64,000 nt of DNA from Bacillus timonensis (GTDB lineage Bacteria; Bacillota; Bacilli; Bacillales; Bacillaceae_L). This document shows positions 9,620 through 19,555 of this stretch, one piece after another; position 1 is the first letter of the stretch; every line of letters begins with the position of its first letter. The notes below the pieces were generated by a model. That model saw only the letters and a list, made by a program, of their open reading frames with translations. It ran no database searches and was not told where the DNA came from. The stretch is from positions 1 through 64,000 of the forward strand of contig NZ_SLUB01000006.1 of assembly GCF_004799755.1 (NCBI RefSeq), read 5' to 3'. The position numbers were made by a program, and so were the translations under genes.

Positions 9620-10019
9620 GTATTAGCAAGGTATTTTTGTATAAATGCTTTAAAATCCTTTCATTTGTTATTAAAAAAATCAGTAATGAAAATAATAAAT
9701 AGTTTCGTTTTCTTAAAAAATGAATCTATCTATTAGATTACTTGTTAATATGATATTTCTTTTTTTAACAAAAGTCAACAAATAACAAGATTCAAAAATA
9801 CCGTTAAATACGTTTAGAAACCCTATTCACAACTGTTTTTACGAAAAAAATATTTTTATATTAACTTTCACTTTCAATCGTTTGTTGTCAATAGACTTTC
9901 AAAAACATACATATTTTGGTCATATTTAAGTTATATACTCATCAATTGTTGTACTTTTATTGTTTTTATTATAAAATTAATGAAAGTAAAGAATAACATT
10001 CTATTGGAGGGATTTTAAT
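9620..10019. other. AT-rich divergent gap
   Basis: Very AT-rich, with poly-T and poly-A tracts and no coding frame. It must hold the promoter for the plus-strand dehydrogenase, but I cannot pick one -35/-10 pair with confidence. Confidence 0.4.
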
Positions 10020-10913
10020 ATGAAAGTAGGTTTTATAGGATTAGGAATAATGGGTAAACCCATGGCTGGTCATTTAATAAAAAACGGATATGAAACATAT
10101 CTGTTCGATTTAAATACAAAAGCTGTTCAGGAATTAGCTGAATTAGGTGGTAATGCGTGCGAATCAAACAAAGAAATAGCTGAGATCTGTGATGTTATTT
10201 TTACAATGTTGCCTGCTGGAAAGCATGTAAAACAGGTACTATTTTCCGATGACGGCGTAGCTAAGAATGGAAAACCAAATACAATTATAATAGATATGAG
10301 TTCTGTATCTCCAGAAGAGTCCAAGTCTTTTGCTAATGACTTATATGAATATAATATGGCTTTTATAGATGCACCAGTAAGTGGTGGAGAACCTATGGCA
10401 ATCGAAGGAAAACTATCTATTATGGCTGGCGGAGCAGAGGATGATTTTAACAGAGTATTACCATTGTTAAAAACGATGGGATCTAACGTTGTTCACGTTG
10501 GCGAAGTAGGAACTGGATCCGCTGCAAAATTAGCTAATCAAATTATTGTGAGCATACATCTCGCAGCACTCTCTGAAGCAGCCGTATTTGCCAGCAAGTC
10601 CGGAATTGACTTAAACAAGTTGTACCAAGCAATTAGTGGAGGATTAGCTGGAAGTGCAGTAATGGAGGCAAAGATGCCAAAAATTATTGATAGAGACTTT
10701 GAACCAGGCGGAAGAATTGAAATTAATTTCAAAGATTTAGGTAATGTACAATCATCAGCAAATGCTATCGGGGTTCCATTACCCATTACTAATCTAGTAA
10801 AAGAGGTTTTCGGCTCTGAAGTCGCAAACGGCAATGCTACAAAGGACCATTCGTATATTATTAACTTTTTCGAAAGAATGGCAAATCACCAAATACCTAA
10901 AGGCGGAAAGTAA
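10020..10913 (+). CDS. NAD(P)-dependent 3-hydroxyacid dehydrogenase (GarR/HIBADH family)
   Basis: A 297-residue enzyme of the beta-hydroxyacid dehydrogenase family. The Rossmann motif is GFIGLGIMG (residues 4-12), the substrate loop is DAPVSGGEPMAIEG (from 118) and the catalytic lysine is K170 in GSAAKLANQ. Family members reduce tartronate semialdehyde or oxidise 3-hydroxyisobutyrate and similar C3-C4 acids. It is alone in its transcript, with a terminator after it, but lies beside the DhaK/DhaL, isomerase and RpiB genes, so it may handle a C3-C4 acid from the same sugar. GGAGGG precedes the ATG by 8 bases. Substrate uncertain. Confidence 0.9.
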   Translation: MKVGFIGLGIMGKPMAGHLIKNGYETYLFDLNTKAVQELAELGGNACESNKEIAEICDVIFTMLPAGKHVKQVLFSDDGVAKNGKPNTIIIDMSSVSPEESKSFANDLYEYNMAFIDAPVSGGEPMAIEGKLSIMAGGAEDDFNRVLPLLKTMGSNVVHVGEVGTGSAAKLANQIIVSIHLAALSEAAVFASKSGIDLNKLYQAISGGLAGSAVMEAKMPKIIDRDFEPGGRIEINFKDLGNVQSSANAIGVPLPITNLVKEVFGSEVANGNATKDHSYIINFFERMANHQIPKGGK

Positions 10914-10949
10914 GCGCAATCACGAACACCTATAACACAAAAAGAGCTT

Positions 10950-10994
10950 AAACGTACCCGAAACCTTACGAGAGAGGTCAGGGTGCGTTTTTTT
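10950..10994 (+). terminator. Intrinsic terminator after the dehydrogenase gene
   Basis: AAACGTACCC pairs with GGGTGCGTTT (one G-U pair), with an inner CCT/AGG pairing, followed by TTTT. Confidence 0.8.
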
Positions 10995-11169
10995 GTGCCT
11001 TTTTTCTTCCGATAGGCCATTTTTCTCGTTTAAGAAGACAAAAAAAATGACCTAACAACCTTGCTTTTAAACACACAATAGCAAAGTCGCTTTGGTCACT
11101 TTTTCCTATTTAATAGATACGGTTGAACCTAATGGGTAATGGCAGGTACGTCAATCCATACCGCTCAAA

Positions 11170-11817
11170 TTAAGAGTTCTTAACTTTGACAACCTTTAGA
11201 AAGGTTTCTAAGATCATATAAGCAGAAGTAGCTCCTGGGTCCTGCACACCCCTTGATCTCTCGCCCAAACGACTAGATCGACCAATCTTAGATATCAGGT
11301 CTTTTGTTGATTTCATTCCTTTTTCGCCAGCTAATACTGCATCGTTGAATGCAGATAGAAAGTCTTGAGATTGAGTAAAACTTGTTTCTAATGCTTTAGC
11401 TGCAGGGTCGATAGTATCAATAATTGTTTTATCCCCCACTTGCGCTTTACCGCGATCTTTTATGCCGTTTATGAACGCAAGCCAATACTCAGTAAGTTCC
11501 GCGTCATTGACTTCAGACTTACCTTTAACTATTTTAGCTCCATTTATAAAACCAGAAGCATATAAAGGACCTACTGAAGAACCAACGGCATTTAAAAAAG
11601 TCATACCGACCACGGAACTGATTTTTCCAAGGTCTGTCTCATTCGCAAGTTCATTATTTAATTTCTCATTAACCGCTCGCCAACCAATTGTCATCGTAAC
11701 TCCATGATCCCCATCACCAAGTTTGCGGTCAAGTTCGCAAAGATAGTCTCTTTCAGTCTCCATAACTTCCACGACTTGCTTAAAGTAATATAGAAAATCT
11801 TCCGATGTTACTTTCAT
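11170..11817 (-). CDS. dhaL: Dihydroxyacetone-kinase-type DhaL subunit
   Basis: A 215-residue nucleotide-binding subunit of a two-part ketose kinase. The aspartate cluster that holds magnesium and nucleotide reads LGDGDHGVTMTIG near residue 30, and GDKTIIDTIDPA and GRSSRLGERSRGVQDPGA are also family motifs. In PTS-dependent systems DhaL binds ADP permanently; ATP-dependent tetrulose kinases use the same fold. No DhaM (phosphotransfer) gene is visible, so ATP-dependent action is more likely. It starts 12 bases after the dhaK stop. Confidence 0.93.
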   Translation of the reverse strand: MKVTSEDFLYYFKQVVEVMETERDYLCELDRKLGDGDHGVTMTIGWRAVNEKLNNELANETDLGKISSVVGMTFLNAVGSSVGPLYASGFINGAKIVKGKSEVNDAELTEYWLAFINGIKDRGKAQVGDKTIIDTIDPAAKALETSFTQSQDFLSAFNDAVLAGEKGMKSTKDLISKIGRSSRLGERSRGVQDPGATSAYMILETFLKVVKVKNS

Positions 11818-11829
11818 AATTATCCCCCC

Positions 11830-12831
11830 TTATCTTTGAACAAACATAGGACAATCTACTGGATGATCGACCATCTTTTTCATTTCATCGTCTACTTTCG
11901 TAACCGTTATAGATGCTCCACCCATTTCAAGTGAGGTAATATACTCACCCACATACGAACGATAAATATTTATTCCTTTTTCCTTAAGTACCTCATCCAC
12001 TCTTCTAAACATAATATACAGTTCCATTAGCGGTGTTGACCCAAGTCCATTAACAAGAACGACAACATCATCACCTTTATTAATCTCCATATCACCAAGA
12101 ATATTATCTAACAGTTCGTCGACAACATTGTCAGCCTTGTCAACCGGAGCCTTACGAATACCCGGCTCACCATGATGGCCTAAACCAACTTCCATTTCAT
12201 CATCACCCAAAATAAAGCTTGGTTCACCTGTTTGAGGTAATGAGCATGAACTTAACCCTACACCCATCGAACGAGTGTTTTCATTCGCTTTTCTGGCTAC
12301 CCTTGCAACTTCTTTTAAATCATAACCAAAGTCTGCCGCTGCACCAGCCATCTTATATACGAGAAATTCACCAGCAATTCCACGGCGTTTATCTTTCTCT
12401 TCTTTTGGAGCTGAAGCGACATCGTCCGTAGCAAGCACCATTTCCACTTGTATATCTTCCATAGCTGCCAAATCCGCAGCCATCCCGAAATTCATAACAT
12501 CACCAGCGTAATTGCCATAAAGGTAGACGACACCTGCCCCTTTATCAATCGCTTTGGTAACCTCTAGTATCGGTGCCGGTGGTGGTGAAGCAAATATGTT
12601 CCCAATCGCTACACCATCTGCCATTCCAGCTCCCACATACCCCATGAAAGCAGGTTCATGACCCGAACCTCCACCAATTAAAATCCCAACCTTACCTTCC
12701 TTCGTTTCTTTAGAAGTGACTAATGCACGGTCATTTCCTTCCAATCTTTTTACATAAGAAGAATGAGCCTTTACATACCCGTCAATCATCTCTTCTACTA
12801 CATATTCTGGATTATTTATTAGTTTTTTCAA
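11830..12831 (-). CDS. dhaK: Dihydroxyacetone-kinase-type DhaK subunit
   Basis: About 333 residues. The substrate-binding half of a ketose kinase, in which a histidine binds the carbonyl of the ketose covalently: here His220 in GLGHHGEPGIR. The GGGSGHEPAFMGYVG loop (His58) lines the site. I set the start at TTG, giving the family N-terminus MKKLINNPEYV with GAGGTG six bases upstream; a GTG three codons earlier overlaps that ribosome binding site. With DhaL, a TIM-barrel isomerase, RpiB and a DeoR regulator as neighbours, the substrate may be a tetrulose (erythrulose type) rather than dihydroxyacetone. That is inference. Confidence 0.93.
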   Translation of the reverse strand: MKKLINNPEYVVEEMIDGYVKAHSSYVKRLEGNDRALVTSKETKEGKVGILIGGGSGHEPAFMGYVGAGMADGVAIGNIFASPPPAPILEVTKAIDKGAGVVYLYGNYAGDVMNFGMAADLAAMEDIQVEMVLATDDVASAPKEEKDKRRGIAGEFLVYKMAGAAADFGYDLKEVARVARKANENTRSMGVGLSSCSLPQTGEPSFILGDDEMEVGLGHHGEPGIRKAPVDKADNVVDELLDNILGDMEINKGDDVVVLVNGLGSTPLMELYIMFRRVDEVLKEKGINIYRSYVGEYITSLEMGGASITVTKVDDEMKKMVDHPVDCPMFVQR

Positions 12832-12921
12832 CCTCTTCACCTCATAGCTTAGTAGAAATTCTTTACCTAGTCCTAAACTTTTTCAAGTAGACACTAATGC
12901 CTTAGACATTATGTATTACCC

Positions 12922-13749
12922 TTATTTTACTAGATTTATAGTAATAGGTTTTAAGTTCTTTTCTACATAATCCCCAATATCTGCTATAACTTTTCTAGTA
13001 TTTGTTTGTGCTTCAGGTGTTTCTTCTTCAACCATTATCCAACCATCATAGCCACCATCAACAAGAGCCTGAACACACCCTTTAAAGTCGATATCTCCTT
13101 CACCCATCTTCATCCACTTACAAGTAGTCGTTGCATCTTTAAAGTGAACATGTTTAATCGCGGGTAAGTACTCTTTAATAATTTCAACAGGATCCATACC
13201 ACCAAAAATAATATGACCAACATCTGGAGTGTACCCCATATATCTCGTATCTAATCCATCAAGAAGGACCTCATAATCTTCTTTAAATCTCCAATAAGAT
13301 GTTTCATAAGAAATGGGGTGGAGCGAAGTAATAATACCGTTCTCACTTGCTCGTTTTCCTAATTCGTTAGCACCCTGAATAATTTCTTTTTGTCTCTCTA
13401 ATAATCTATCACGGTTTGGTCCAACCCTAGAAGGAACATTCATCTTAGCGCCAGGAAACTTCTTTAAATAATTTATATAGAAATCTGCTAATTCTCTTTC
13501 TTCCTTCGATTCCTTTCCACCCTCAAAATGGAACGGTAATGTTAATGCCGCTAACTCTAATCCTCTTTTGTCGAGTTCTTCTTTAAGACGTTCCGGAGAA
13601 TTCTTATATCTTCCTAAAAGAGCTACTTGCATATCAAGCCCTTTAAACCCAGCATTATCAATATCATCTATTATCTGGTCTAACATATCTTTTTCGACAT
13701 CATAATCCAAAACCCAAGTAGATCCTTGACAACCAAATTTTATCGTCAT
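12922..13749 (-). CDS. Sugar phosphate isomerase/epimerase, xylose-isomerase-like TIM barrel
   Basis: A 275-residue AP-endonuclease-2/xylose-isomerase-type barrel. Likely metal ligands lie at the ends of strands: SLHPIS, TPDVGHI, IKHVHFKDA and the late VEEETPEAQ. It resembles IolE/IolI-like and tetrulose-phosphate isomerase proteins. It is first in a minus-strand operon with dhaK and dhaL and divergent from the DeoR regulator. AGGAGG lies 8 bases before the ATG. Substrate not determinable from the sequence. Confidence 0.9.
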   Translation of the reverse strand: MTIKFGCQGSTWVLDYDVEKDMLDQIIDDIDNAGFKGLDMQVALLGRYKNSPERLKEELDKRGLELAALTLPFHFEGGKESKEERELADFYINYLKKFPGAKMNVPSRVGPNRDRLLERQKEIIQGANELGKRASENGIITSLHPISYETSYWRFKEDYEVLLDGLDTRYMGYTPDVGHIIFGGMDPVEIIKEYLPAIKHVHFKDATTTCKWMKMGEGDIDFKGCVQALVDGGYDGWIMVEEETPEAQTNTRKVIADIGDYVEKNLKPITINLVK

Positions 13750-13969
13750 CTTCCAAACCTCCTATATAATGTATAATACAATTCCAAGACTTCACATACC
13801 CAAAGTCCTATAATTTATGAATACGTTTTCTTATGTTTCATTTTATCAATTATTTACATTTTGTCAATAATATTTTCGATTTCAACAAAATTGCAAGGAG
13901 ATTCGAATATAAACAATAATCACCATACTGCAATCACAAGGATGAGGACATTTCACCTCTTATTGATTC

Positions 13970-13998
13970 TTGCCAATAACGTATAATTAATCTATACT
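13970..13998 (+). promoter_or_regulatory. SigA-type promoter of the DeoR-family regulator gene
   Basis: TTGCCA and TATACT are exactly 17 bases apart, ending 36 bases before the start codon. It lies in the gap shared with the divergent isomerase-dhaK-dhaL operon, so DeoR binding here could control both directions. Confidence 0.6.
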
Positions 13999-14034
13999 TA
14001 ATGTAAATTTCAACAAATAGGGATGTGAAAACAA

Positions 14035-14814
14035 ATGAAAATGTTTGTTTCGGAAAGAAGAAATAAAATAATGCACTTCTTACAAGCTAAACAACGCTTA
14101 ACCGTCAAAGAACTAGCCTCCAAAATAGGGGTTTCTGAAGCAACTTTAAGATCAGACCTTAATCAAATGGAGGAAGAGGGATTATTAACAAGAACTCATG
14201 GCGGAGCTATATTAAATGAATTTGCCACACCAAGCGAAACTAGTTTCTCTGCACGCTCGAAGAGGAATCAAAAGGAAAAAAGGATAATTGCAGAAAAAGC
14301 TTTAGAATTTATCCTTGAAAAGCAATGTATCTTACTTGACGCTAGTTCAACTACAATGGAATTAGCCTACCTTTTGAAACAGAAAAATATTCGTCTAACA
14401 GTGATAACTACCGGAGTTAAAACTGCTTTGGAACTGAATGAGAATCCTCATATTAATGTCATATTAATTGGTGGCATGTTGACAAAAGGTTCCTCCTCAC
14501 TCGAAGGCACTTTAGGAATTGATATAGTTAATCAGTTTAATATTGACATCATGTTTACATCAGCCAACGGGTTCACCGCTGATTCCGGATTAACTGATTT
14601 TAATTTATATGAAGTACAGTTAAAAAGAGAATTGGTAAGAAAGTCTAAAATGGTAATTGCGTTAATTGACCATTCTAAGATTGGGACAGTATCAAGTGCA
14701 GTATTTGCTAATATCAATCAAGTTAACACAATTATTACGGATAAAGAGGTTGAAGAGAGTATTTCCAAGGAACTAACCTCCAGAAATATAGATGTCATCA
14801 ACGCTTCATCTTGA
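14035..14814 (+). CDS. DeoR/GlpR-family transcriptional regulator
   Basis: A 259-residue repressor. The N-terminal winged helix covers about residues 6-60 (SERRNKIMHFL, LASKIGVSEATLRSDLNQME, THGGAI). The C-terminal DeoR sensor domain contains ILLDASSTTMELAYLL and FTSANGFTADSGLTD, the phosphosugar-isomerase-like ligand fold. Such proteins usually respond to a phosphorylated sugar, here perhaps the product of the DhaK/DhaL kinase. It is divergent from the operon it probably regulates and convergent with rpiB. AGGGATGTG precedes the ATG. Confidence 0.94.
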   Translation: MKMFVSERRNKIMHFLQAKQRLTVKELASKIGVSEATLRSDLNQMEEEGLLTRTHGGAILNEFATPSETSFSARSKRNQKEKRIIAEKALEFILEKQCILLDASSTTMELAYLLKQKNIRLTVITTGVKTALELNENPHINVILIGGMLTKGSSSLEGTLGIDIVNQFNIDIMFTSANGFTADSGLTDFNLYEVQLKRELVRKSKMVIALIDHSKIGTVSSAVFANINQVNTIITDKEVEESISKELTSRNIDVINASS

Positions 14815-14893
14815 TCCAAAAGTAGCCTCTATATGCGTTTCCTTTATGAAACGTTCATTCACCTCCTGTTAAGTTTTCTTTAATGAAGATAAA

Positions 14894-14949
14894 AAAATCA
14901 AGCTACCTTTGCCAATGAATTGGAGTTTGGTAGCTTGATTTTATTTTTT
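14894..14949. terminator. Bidirectional terminator between deoR-type gene and rpiB
   Basis: AAATCAAGCTACC pairs perfectly with GGTAGCTTGATTT. A-runs on the left and T-runs on the right let it work for both convergent genes. Confidence 0.92.
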
Positions 14950-15013
14950 TCCTTTCATTCTCATGAACTTTTAAAATAGGTAACTAATAGTAGTGTGAAA
15001 AACCCACACACAT

Positions 15014-15496
15014 TTAACTACAATGATTACCAGACACTTCCGCTTTAATCTTATCAAGGAATTCATTTTCTTTCTCGATAATTTTATTCACCTTGCGCTC
15101 CGAACCACCAGCCCAGTGGGAATTTAAGTATGCTTCAACCACTTTTTTCCCAACTTGAGTCCCGATAATTTGAGCACCCATCGTAATTATTTGAGCATTG
15201 TTACTTAATTGCGCTCTCTCTGCTGAGTATACATCATGAGCAAGGGCAGCGCGAATTCCAGGGTATTTACAAGCAGCAACAGCTACCCCAATACCTGTAC
15301 CACAAATCAATATTCCTCTTTCAACTCTTTTTTCACTGACTGCACCTGCTACTTCAAACGCAACATCTGGGTAGTCGACCGCTTCCCTAGAGTAGCAACC
15401 AAAATCAACGACTTCATGTCCCAGCTCTTCTACAAAACTTTTAATTGTCTCTTTGAAATCAAACCCAATATGATCACTGCCAATTCCTATTTTCAC
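15014..15496 (-). CDS. rpiB: RpiB/LacA/LacB-family sugar-phosphate isomerase
   Basis: A 160-residue isomerase that interconverts aldose- and ketose-phosphates (ribose-5-P/ribulose-5-P, or a tetrose phosphate in erythritol-type pathways). Visible: IGSDHIGFDFK at the N-terminus, active-site Cys65 in ICGTGIGVAVAA, and the AHDVYSAERAQLSNNAQI segment. The GTG start has GGGGGAGGAG at good distance; an ATG seven codons earlier starts within that signal. A decayed homologue with a stop codon is at 53742. With the DhaK/DhaL kinase and TIM-barrel isomerase nearby, a tetrulose-phosphate role is possible. Confidence 0.92.
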   Translation of the reverse strand: MKIGIGSDHIGFDFKETIKSFVEELGHEVVDFGCYSREAVDYPDVAFEVAGAVSEKRVERGILICGTGIGVAVAACKYPGIRAALAHDVYSAERAQLSNNAQIITMGAQIIGTQVGKKVVEAYLNSHWAGGSERKVNKIIEKENEFLDKIKAEVSGNHCS

Positions 15497-15911
15497 TGAA
15501 CGAAACTCCTCCCCCATTTATCAATCGCTTCCATTTTTTCTTTTGCATTATCATTCTATTACATTTTATTGTTTTTATCAACATTTGATTTCGTTTTTAA
15601 CACTTTCAAAAATAAACAAAAGTGAATATACGAATATATTTTTCTCACAATCCTTCAACTTAAACATATTATTTTCACCCTGCAAATAATATAAATTAAA
15701 TCCTTTTCTCACATTTTAAAACACCATTAATTCAGTCATGTATATAGGAATATTACTCTTATATTATGATTGGATAGGCATTTTTATGTTTTTATTTTTC
15801 AACTTTTAGTTTTATTGTTTATTTACTTTTTTTTATAATTTCTATCATTCTATTTTCTTTACCTTAGTTTTATATTCAAATATCCTTGTCATTACTTTTT
15901 TTATAGCTTAT
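15497..15911. other. AT-rich divergent gap before the xylosidase operon
   Basis: Long runs of T and A and no coding frame. It presumably carries promoters for rpiB (leftward) and the GH43/GH51 operon (rightward). Confidence 0.4.
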
Positions 15912-15944
15912 TATAATATGTACAAAGAAATGAAAGCGCTACTT
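15912..15944 (+). promoter_or_regulatory. -10 box and cre-like site of the GH43/GH51 operon
   Basis: TATAAT at 15912-15917 is followed by TGAAAGCGCTACTT at 15931-15944, a 12-of-14 match to the CcpA site placed just downstream of the likely transcription start. A TTGTCA upstream is 20 bases from TATAAT, too far for a standard -35, so the -35 is unclear. Confidence 0.5.
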
Positions 15945-15980
15945 ATTATGACCTATATCTTATTGAAAGGATGCGTTAAC

Positions 15981-17555
15981 ATGACCAAAATTAAGAACCC
16001 TGTACTCCCTGGTTATCACCCCGATCCATCTATATTACGCGTTGGGGATGATTATTATATCGCAGTATCAACATTTGAATGGTTTCCCGGAGTGCAAATC
16101 TATCATTCTAAAGACATGGTGAACTGGAGACTACTTACATATCCTCTTACACGCACATCTCAATTAAATATGATAGGAAATGTAAATTCCGGCGGTGTAT
16201 GGGCTCCTGCTTTAAGTTATTCGGATGGACTCTTTTACTTAATCTATACAGACGTTAAGAGTAGAACAGGTGCTTTTAAGGATACACATAACTACTTAGT
16301 TACAGCCGAAAACATCGAGGGACCTTGGTCAGATCCGGTTTATCTTAACAGTAGTGGTTTTGACCCATCACTATTCCACGATGATGACGGCAAAAAATGG
16401 CTGGTTAATATGATTTGGGACTTCCGCAAAGGAACAAATTCATTTGCTGGTATAGCACTACAAGAATATTCTGTTGAGGAACAAAAGCTAGTCGGGCCCA
16501 TTCGCAACATATTCAAAGGGACTGAACTAGGGCTTACAGAAGCTCCACATCTATATAAACTAAAAGGATATTATTACTTAGTTACAGCAGAAGGCGGTAC
16601 ATGGTACACACACGCTGTTACAGTTGCCCGTTCAGAATCATTGTTCGGACCATATGAAGTTGATCCTACTAACCCAATTCTAACGTCCAATCAGGATGAC
16701 ATGTCTCAACTACAAAAGGCTGGTCACGGAAGCTTTGTAGAGACTCAAGATGGCGAATGGTATATCGCTCATTTATGCGGTCGTCCAGTTGTTGATAAAA
16801 AGTGTATACTAGGTCGCGAAACCGCAATTCAAAAGTGTTATTGGACAGAAGACAATTGGATAAGAGTGGTGGGTGGAAATCATCCAAAATGGGAGGTAGA
16901 TGCACCTAATTTACCTGCGCATCCATTTGAACCAGAAAGCTTAAACGATGATTTTTCAACAACCACCTTGAAAAAATATTGGAATTCATTAAGAAGACCT
17001 ATTACGGAGGACTGGGTATCATTATCAGAAAGAAAGGGATATTTGCGTTTAAAAGGTGGCGAATCCATGAGTTCCCTCCATCATCAGAGTTTATTAGCCA
17101 GAAGGTTAGAAAGCCTTGAGGTGGAAGTCGAAACAGCAATTGAATATACTCCTACTAACTTCCAACAGATGGCAGGACTCATACTGTACTACGACACCGA
17201 TGACTATGTCTATCTACGTGTAACCTATAATGAAGAAAAAGGTAAATGCTTAGGAATCATCCAATCCAAGCACGGGAAATATGATGAGTTGTTACCAGAG
17301 GATATATCCATTCCGGAGAATTCTACTTGTAAATTGAAGGCAACAATCAATCAACAATTTCTACAATTCTTCTATTCTATCGACGGGAATGTTTGGATAG
17401 ATGTTGGTGGCCCTATTGATTTTAGTCACCTTTCTGATGATGATGCTGATTATATACGTTTCACAGGTACCTTTGTTGGACTTTGTGCTCAAGATTTAAG
17501 TGGCCAGGCATTGCATGCGGATTTCGAATATTTCAATTATCAAGAAAATGTGTAA
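15981..17555 (+). CDS. Beta-xylosidase, GH43 (XynB3-like)
   Basis: About 524 residues. A five-bladed beta-propeller glycosidase that releases xylose from xylo-oligosaccharides, sometimes with arabinofuranosidase activity. The three GH43 acidic residues fall at D15 (GYHPDPSI), D128 (GFDPSLFHD) and E187 (GLTEAPHLY), identical in number to Geobacillus XynB3. The C-terminal part from about 320 is the beta-sandwich found in this subgroup. No signal peptide, so it acts on imported oligosaccharides. I start at MTKIKNPV, after GAAAGGA; a longer frame would run through the promoter and cre-like site. It is followed after 142 bases by the second GH51. Confidence 0.95.
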   Translation: MTKIKNPVLPGYHPDPSILRVGDDYYIAVSTFEWFPGVQIYHSKDMVNWRLLTYPLTRTSQLNMIGNVNSGGVWAPALSYSDGLFYLIYTDVKSRTGAFKDTHNYLVTAENIEGPWSDPVYLNSSGFDPSLFHDDDGKKWLVNMIWDFRKGTNSFAGIALQEYSVEEQKLVGPIRNIFKGTELGLTEAPHLYKLKGYYYLVTAEGGTWYTHAVTVARSESLFGPYEVDPTNPILTSNQDDMSQLQKAGHGSFVETQDGEWYIAHLCGRPVVDKKCILGRETAIQKCYWTEDNWIRVVGGNHPKWEVDAPNLPAHPFEPESLNDDFSTTTLKKYWNSLRRPITEDWVSLSERKGYLRLKGGESMSSLHHQSLLARRLESLEVEVETAIEYTPTNFQQMAGLILYYDTDDYVYLRVTYNEEKGKCLGIIQSKHGKYDELLPEDISIPENSTCKLKATINQQFLQFFYSIDGNVWIDVGGPIDFSHLSDDDADYIRFTGTFVGLCAQDLSGQALHADFEYFNYQENV

Positions 17556-17697
17556 CTCTAGTTTTTATTCACTGATGTATGTCTGTACGGTATAGAGTTA
17601 GTTTACCTATTGACAAGATATAGACAATTTGGATAGAGCAACAACAATTGTTGACATATGTTTTTTTATATTTTCCAAACAAAGGAGTGTGTATAGC

Positions 17698-19230
17698 GTG
17701 ACATCATTAATTAATATTCATACAAAAAAGAAGGACCATACGATTAGCCGCCATATATATGGCCATTTTGCAGAGCATTTAGGCAGATGTGTATACGAAG
17801 GCATATGGGTTGGTGAAGATTCATCAATTCCTAACACACGTGGGATACGGAACGATGTAGTTGAAGCACTAAGAAAATTACATATCCCAAACTTAAGATG
17901 GCCAGGTGGTTGTTTTGCAGATGAGTACCATTGGAAAGATGGAATCGGACCTCTAGAGGACCGCCCAACTATTGTTAATACGAATTGGGGAAAAGTAACG
18001 GAAAATAATCATTTTGGGACTCATGAATTCATGGATTTATGTGAGCAATTAGATACAGAACCGTACATTTGTGGAAATGTAGGTAGCGGTACCGTACAGG
18101 AAATGCAGGAATGGGTTGAATATTTAACATTTGATGGGGAGTCTCCTATGACCAACTTACGCAAAAAGAACGGTCGGGACAAACCTTGGAAGTTAAAATA
18201 CTTTGGAATTGGTAATGAAAACTGGGGTTGCGGTGGAAAAATGCGAGTGGAGCACTACGCTGATAAATATCGTAACTATCAAACCTATGTTAAGGACTTA
18301 TCAGGAAACGAAATTTACAAGATTGCTTGCGGTCCTCAAGAAGCGGACTATCATTGGATGGAAGTTATGATGAGAGAAGGAATGGACCGAATAGAGCCTG
18401 TTAAGGATGCTATTATTGAGAATATCTGGGACTATCACCGCCCAGAAATGAATGGCATTAGCCTTCACTACTATACGCGTAATCGCGCCAATTACACATC
18501 AGCTACTGAATTTGATGAGGCATTATGGTTTGATTATATGGACCGGACAATGAAGATTGAAGAAATCATTGAAAATCATACAGCCATTATGGATAAATAC
18601 GATCCAGAAAAAAGTGTGGGGCTCATTATCGATGAATGGGGAACTTGGTTTAAAGTAGAGCCAGGTACGAACCCAGGCTTTTTATATCAGCAAAATACGT
18701 TACGCGATGCTTTAATTGCCGGGATTAATTTAAATATCTTTAATAATCATTGTGACCGAGTGCATATGGCTAACATTGCCCAAGTCGTTAACGTTCTACA
18801 AGCCATGATCTTAACTGACGGTGAAAAAATGATTCTTACGCCTTCTTATCATGTGTTTGAAATGTACAAGGTACATCACGATGCCACTTTACTTCCGACA
18901 AATGTAAGCAGCCGATACTATACGTATGAAGATAAGCATTTACCAATGATTAATGTATCTGCTTCTCAAAATCAATCTGGTCAAATAAACATATCGATTT
19001 GCAATATTCATCCTAGTGTATCCGATGATATCATCATAGACTTAGAGGGGTTAACAAGTGAAGCTCAGGTAGAAGGACGAGTTTTAACAGCTGATCAAAT
19101 AAATGATCATAATACATTTGATGCTCCCAATAACATACAACCTATTGAATTTAACGATTTTAAAATAGAGCCAAATAAACTAATGGTAACTATACCATCT
19201 AAATCCGTGCTCGTCTTACAAATCAATTAA
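17698..19230 (+). CDS. Alpha-L-arabinofuranosidase, GH51 (second copy, different subtype)
   Basis: About 510 residues; GTG start with AAAGGAG ten bases upstream. The acid/base is Glu174 in [12 protein letters not shown] and the nucleophile Glu313 in IIDEWGTWF. The N-terminal [17 protein letters not shown] motif and the longer catalytic loops separate it from the enzyme at 2405, so the two likely differ in linkage preference. Together with the GH43 enzyme it would strip arabinose and xylose from arabinoxylan fragments. No signal peptide. A terminator follows the gene. Confidence 0.95.
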   Translation: MTSLINIHTKKKDHTISRHIYGHFAEHLGRCVYEGIWVGEDSSIPNTRGIRNDVVEALRKLHIPNLRWPGGCFADEYHWKDGIGPLEDRPTIVNTNWGKVTENNHFGTHEFMDLCEQLDTEPYICGNVGSGTVQEMQEWVEYLTFDGESPMTNLRKKNGRDKPWKLKYFGIGNENWGCGGKMRVEHYADKYRNYQTYVKDLSGNEIYKIACGPQEADYHWMEVMMREGMDRIEPVKDAIIENIWDYHRPEMNGISLHYYTRNRANYTSATEFDEALWFDYMDRTMKIEEIIENHTAIMDKYDPEKSVGLIIDEWGTWFKVEPGTNPGFLYQQNTLRDALIAGINLNIFNNHCDRVHMANIAQVVNVLQAMILTDGEKMILTPSYHVFEMYKVHHDATLLPTNVSSRYYTYEDKHLPMINVSASQNQSGQINISICNIHPSVSDDIIIDLEGLTSEAQVEGRVLTADQINDHNTFDAPNNIQPIEFNDFKIEPNKLMVTIPSKSVLVLQIN

Positions 19231-19309
19231 AATATGTTTGTGTGAATATACTTTCATTCAAACTTTGGACTGCTCACGGTCAAGTAGACTTAAATAAAAC
19301 GGTATCTGG

Positions 19310-19353
19310 TCAGGCTTTCGCTCTTTGTATTTAGAGCTGAAGCCTGATTTTTT
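19310..19353 (+). terminator. Terminator of the GH43-GH51 operon
   Basis: TCAGGCTT pairs with AAGCCTGA, with an inner GCTCT/AGAGC stem, and is followed by six T. The rest of the gap to 19555 is unremarkable apart from a GGGGACA motif near 19538. Confidence 0.88.
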
Positions 19354-19555
19354 GGGTCTATAATATTTGTTGAGGTTTAAATTAAAATGTGTGCATAAAA
19401 AACACGCAAACTCTTTATTCCTTTATACTTGAATTGCCGATAATCAAGTCTAAAGAATGGAATTGCGTGTATAGAATTTCAACATGATTTTTCCCGAAAT
19501 AACTCACTCTAGGTTGGTTTTGGTCCAAGTTCAAATAAGGGGACACTTCTATTTT

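Noticed and set aside
15886-15917. TTGTCA with TATAAT as a promoter of the GH43 operon
   Set aside because: The spacing is 20 bases, too far for a normal SigA promoter; only the -10 is reported.
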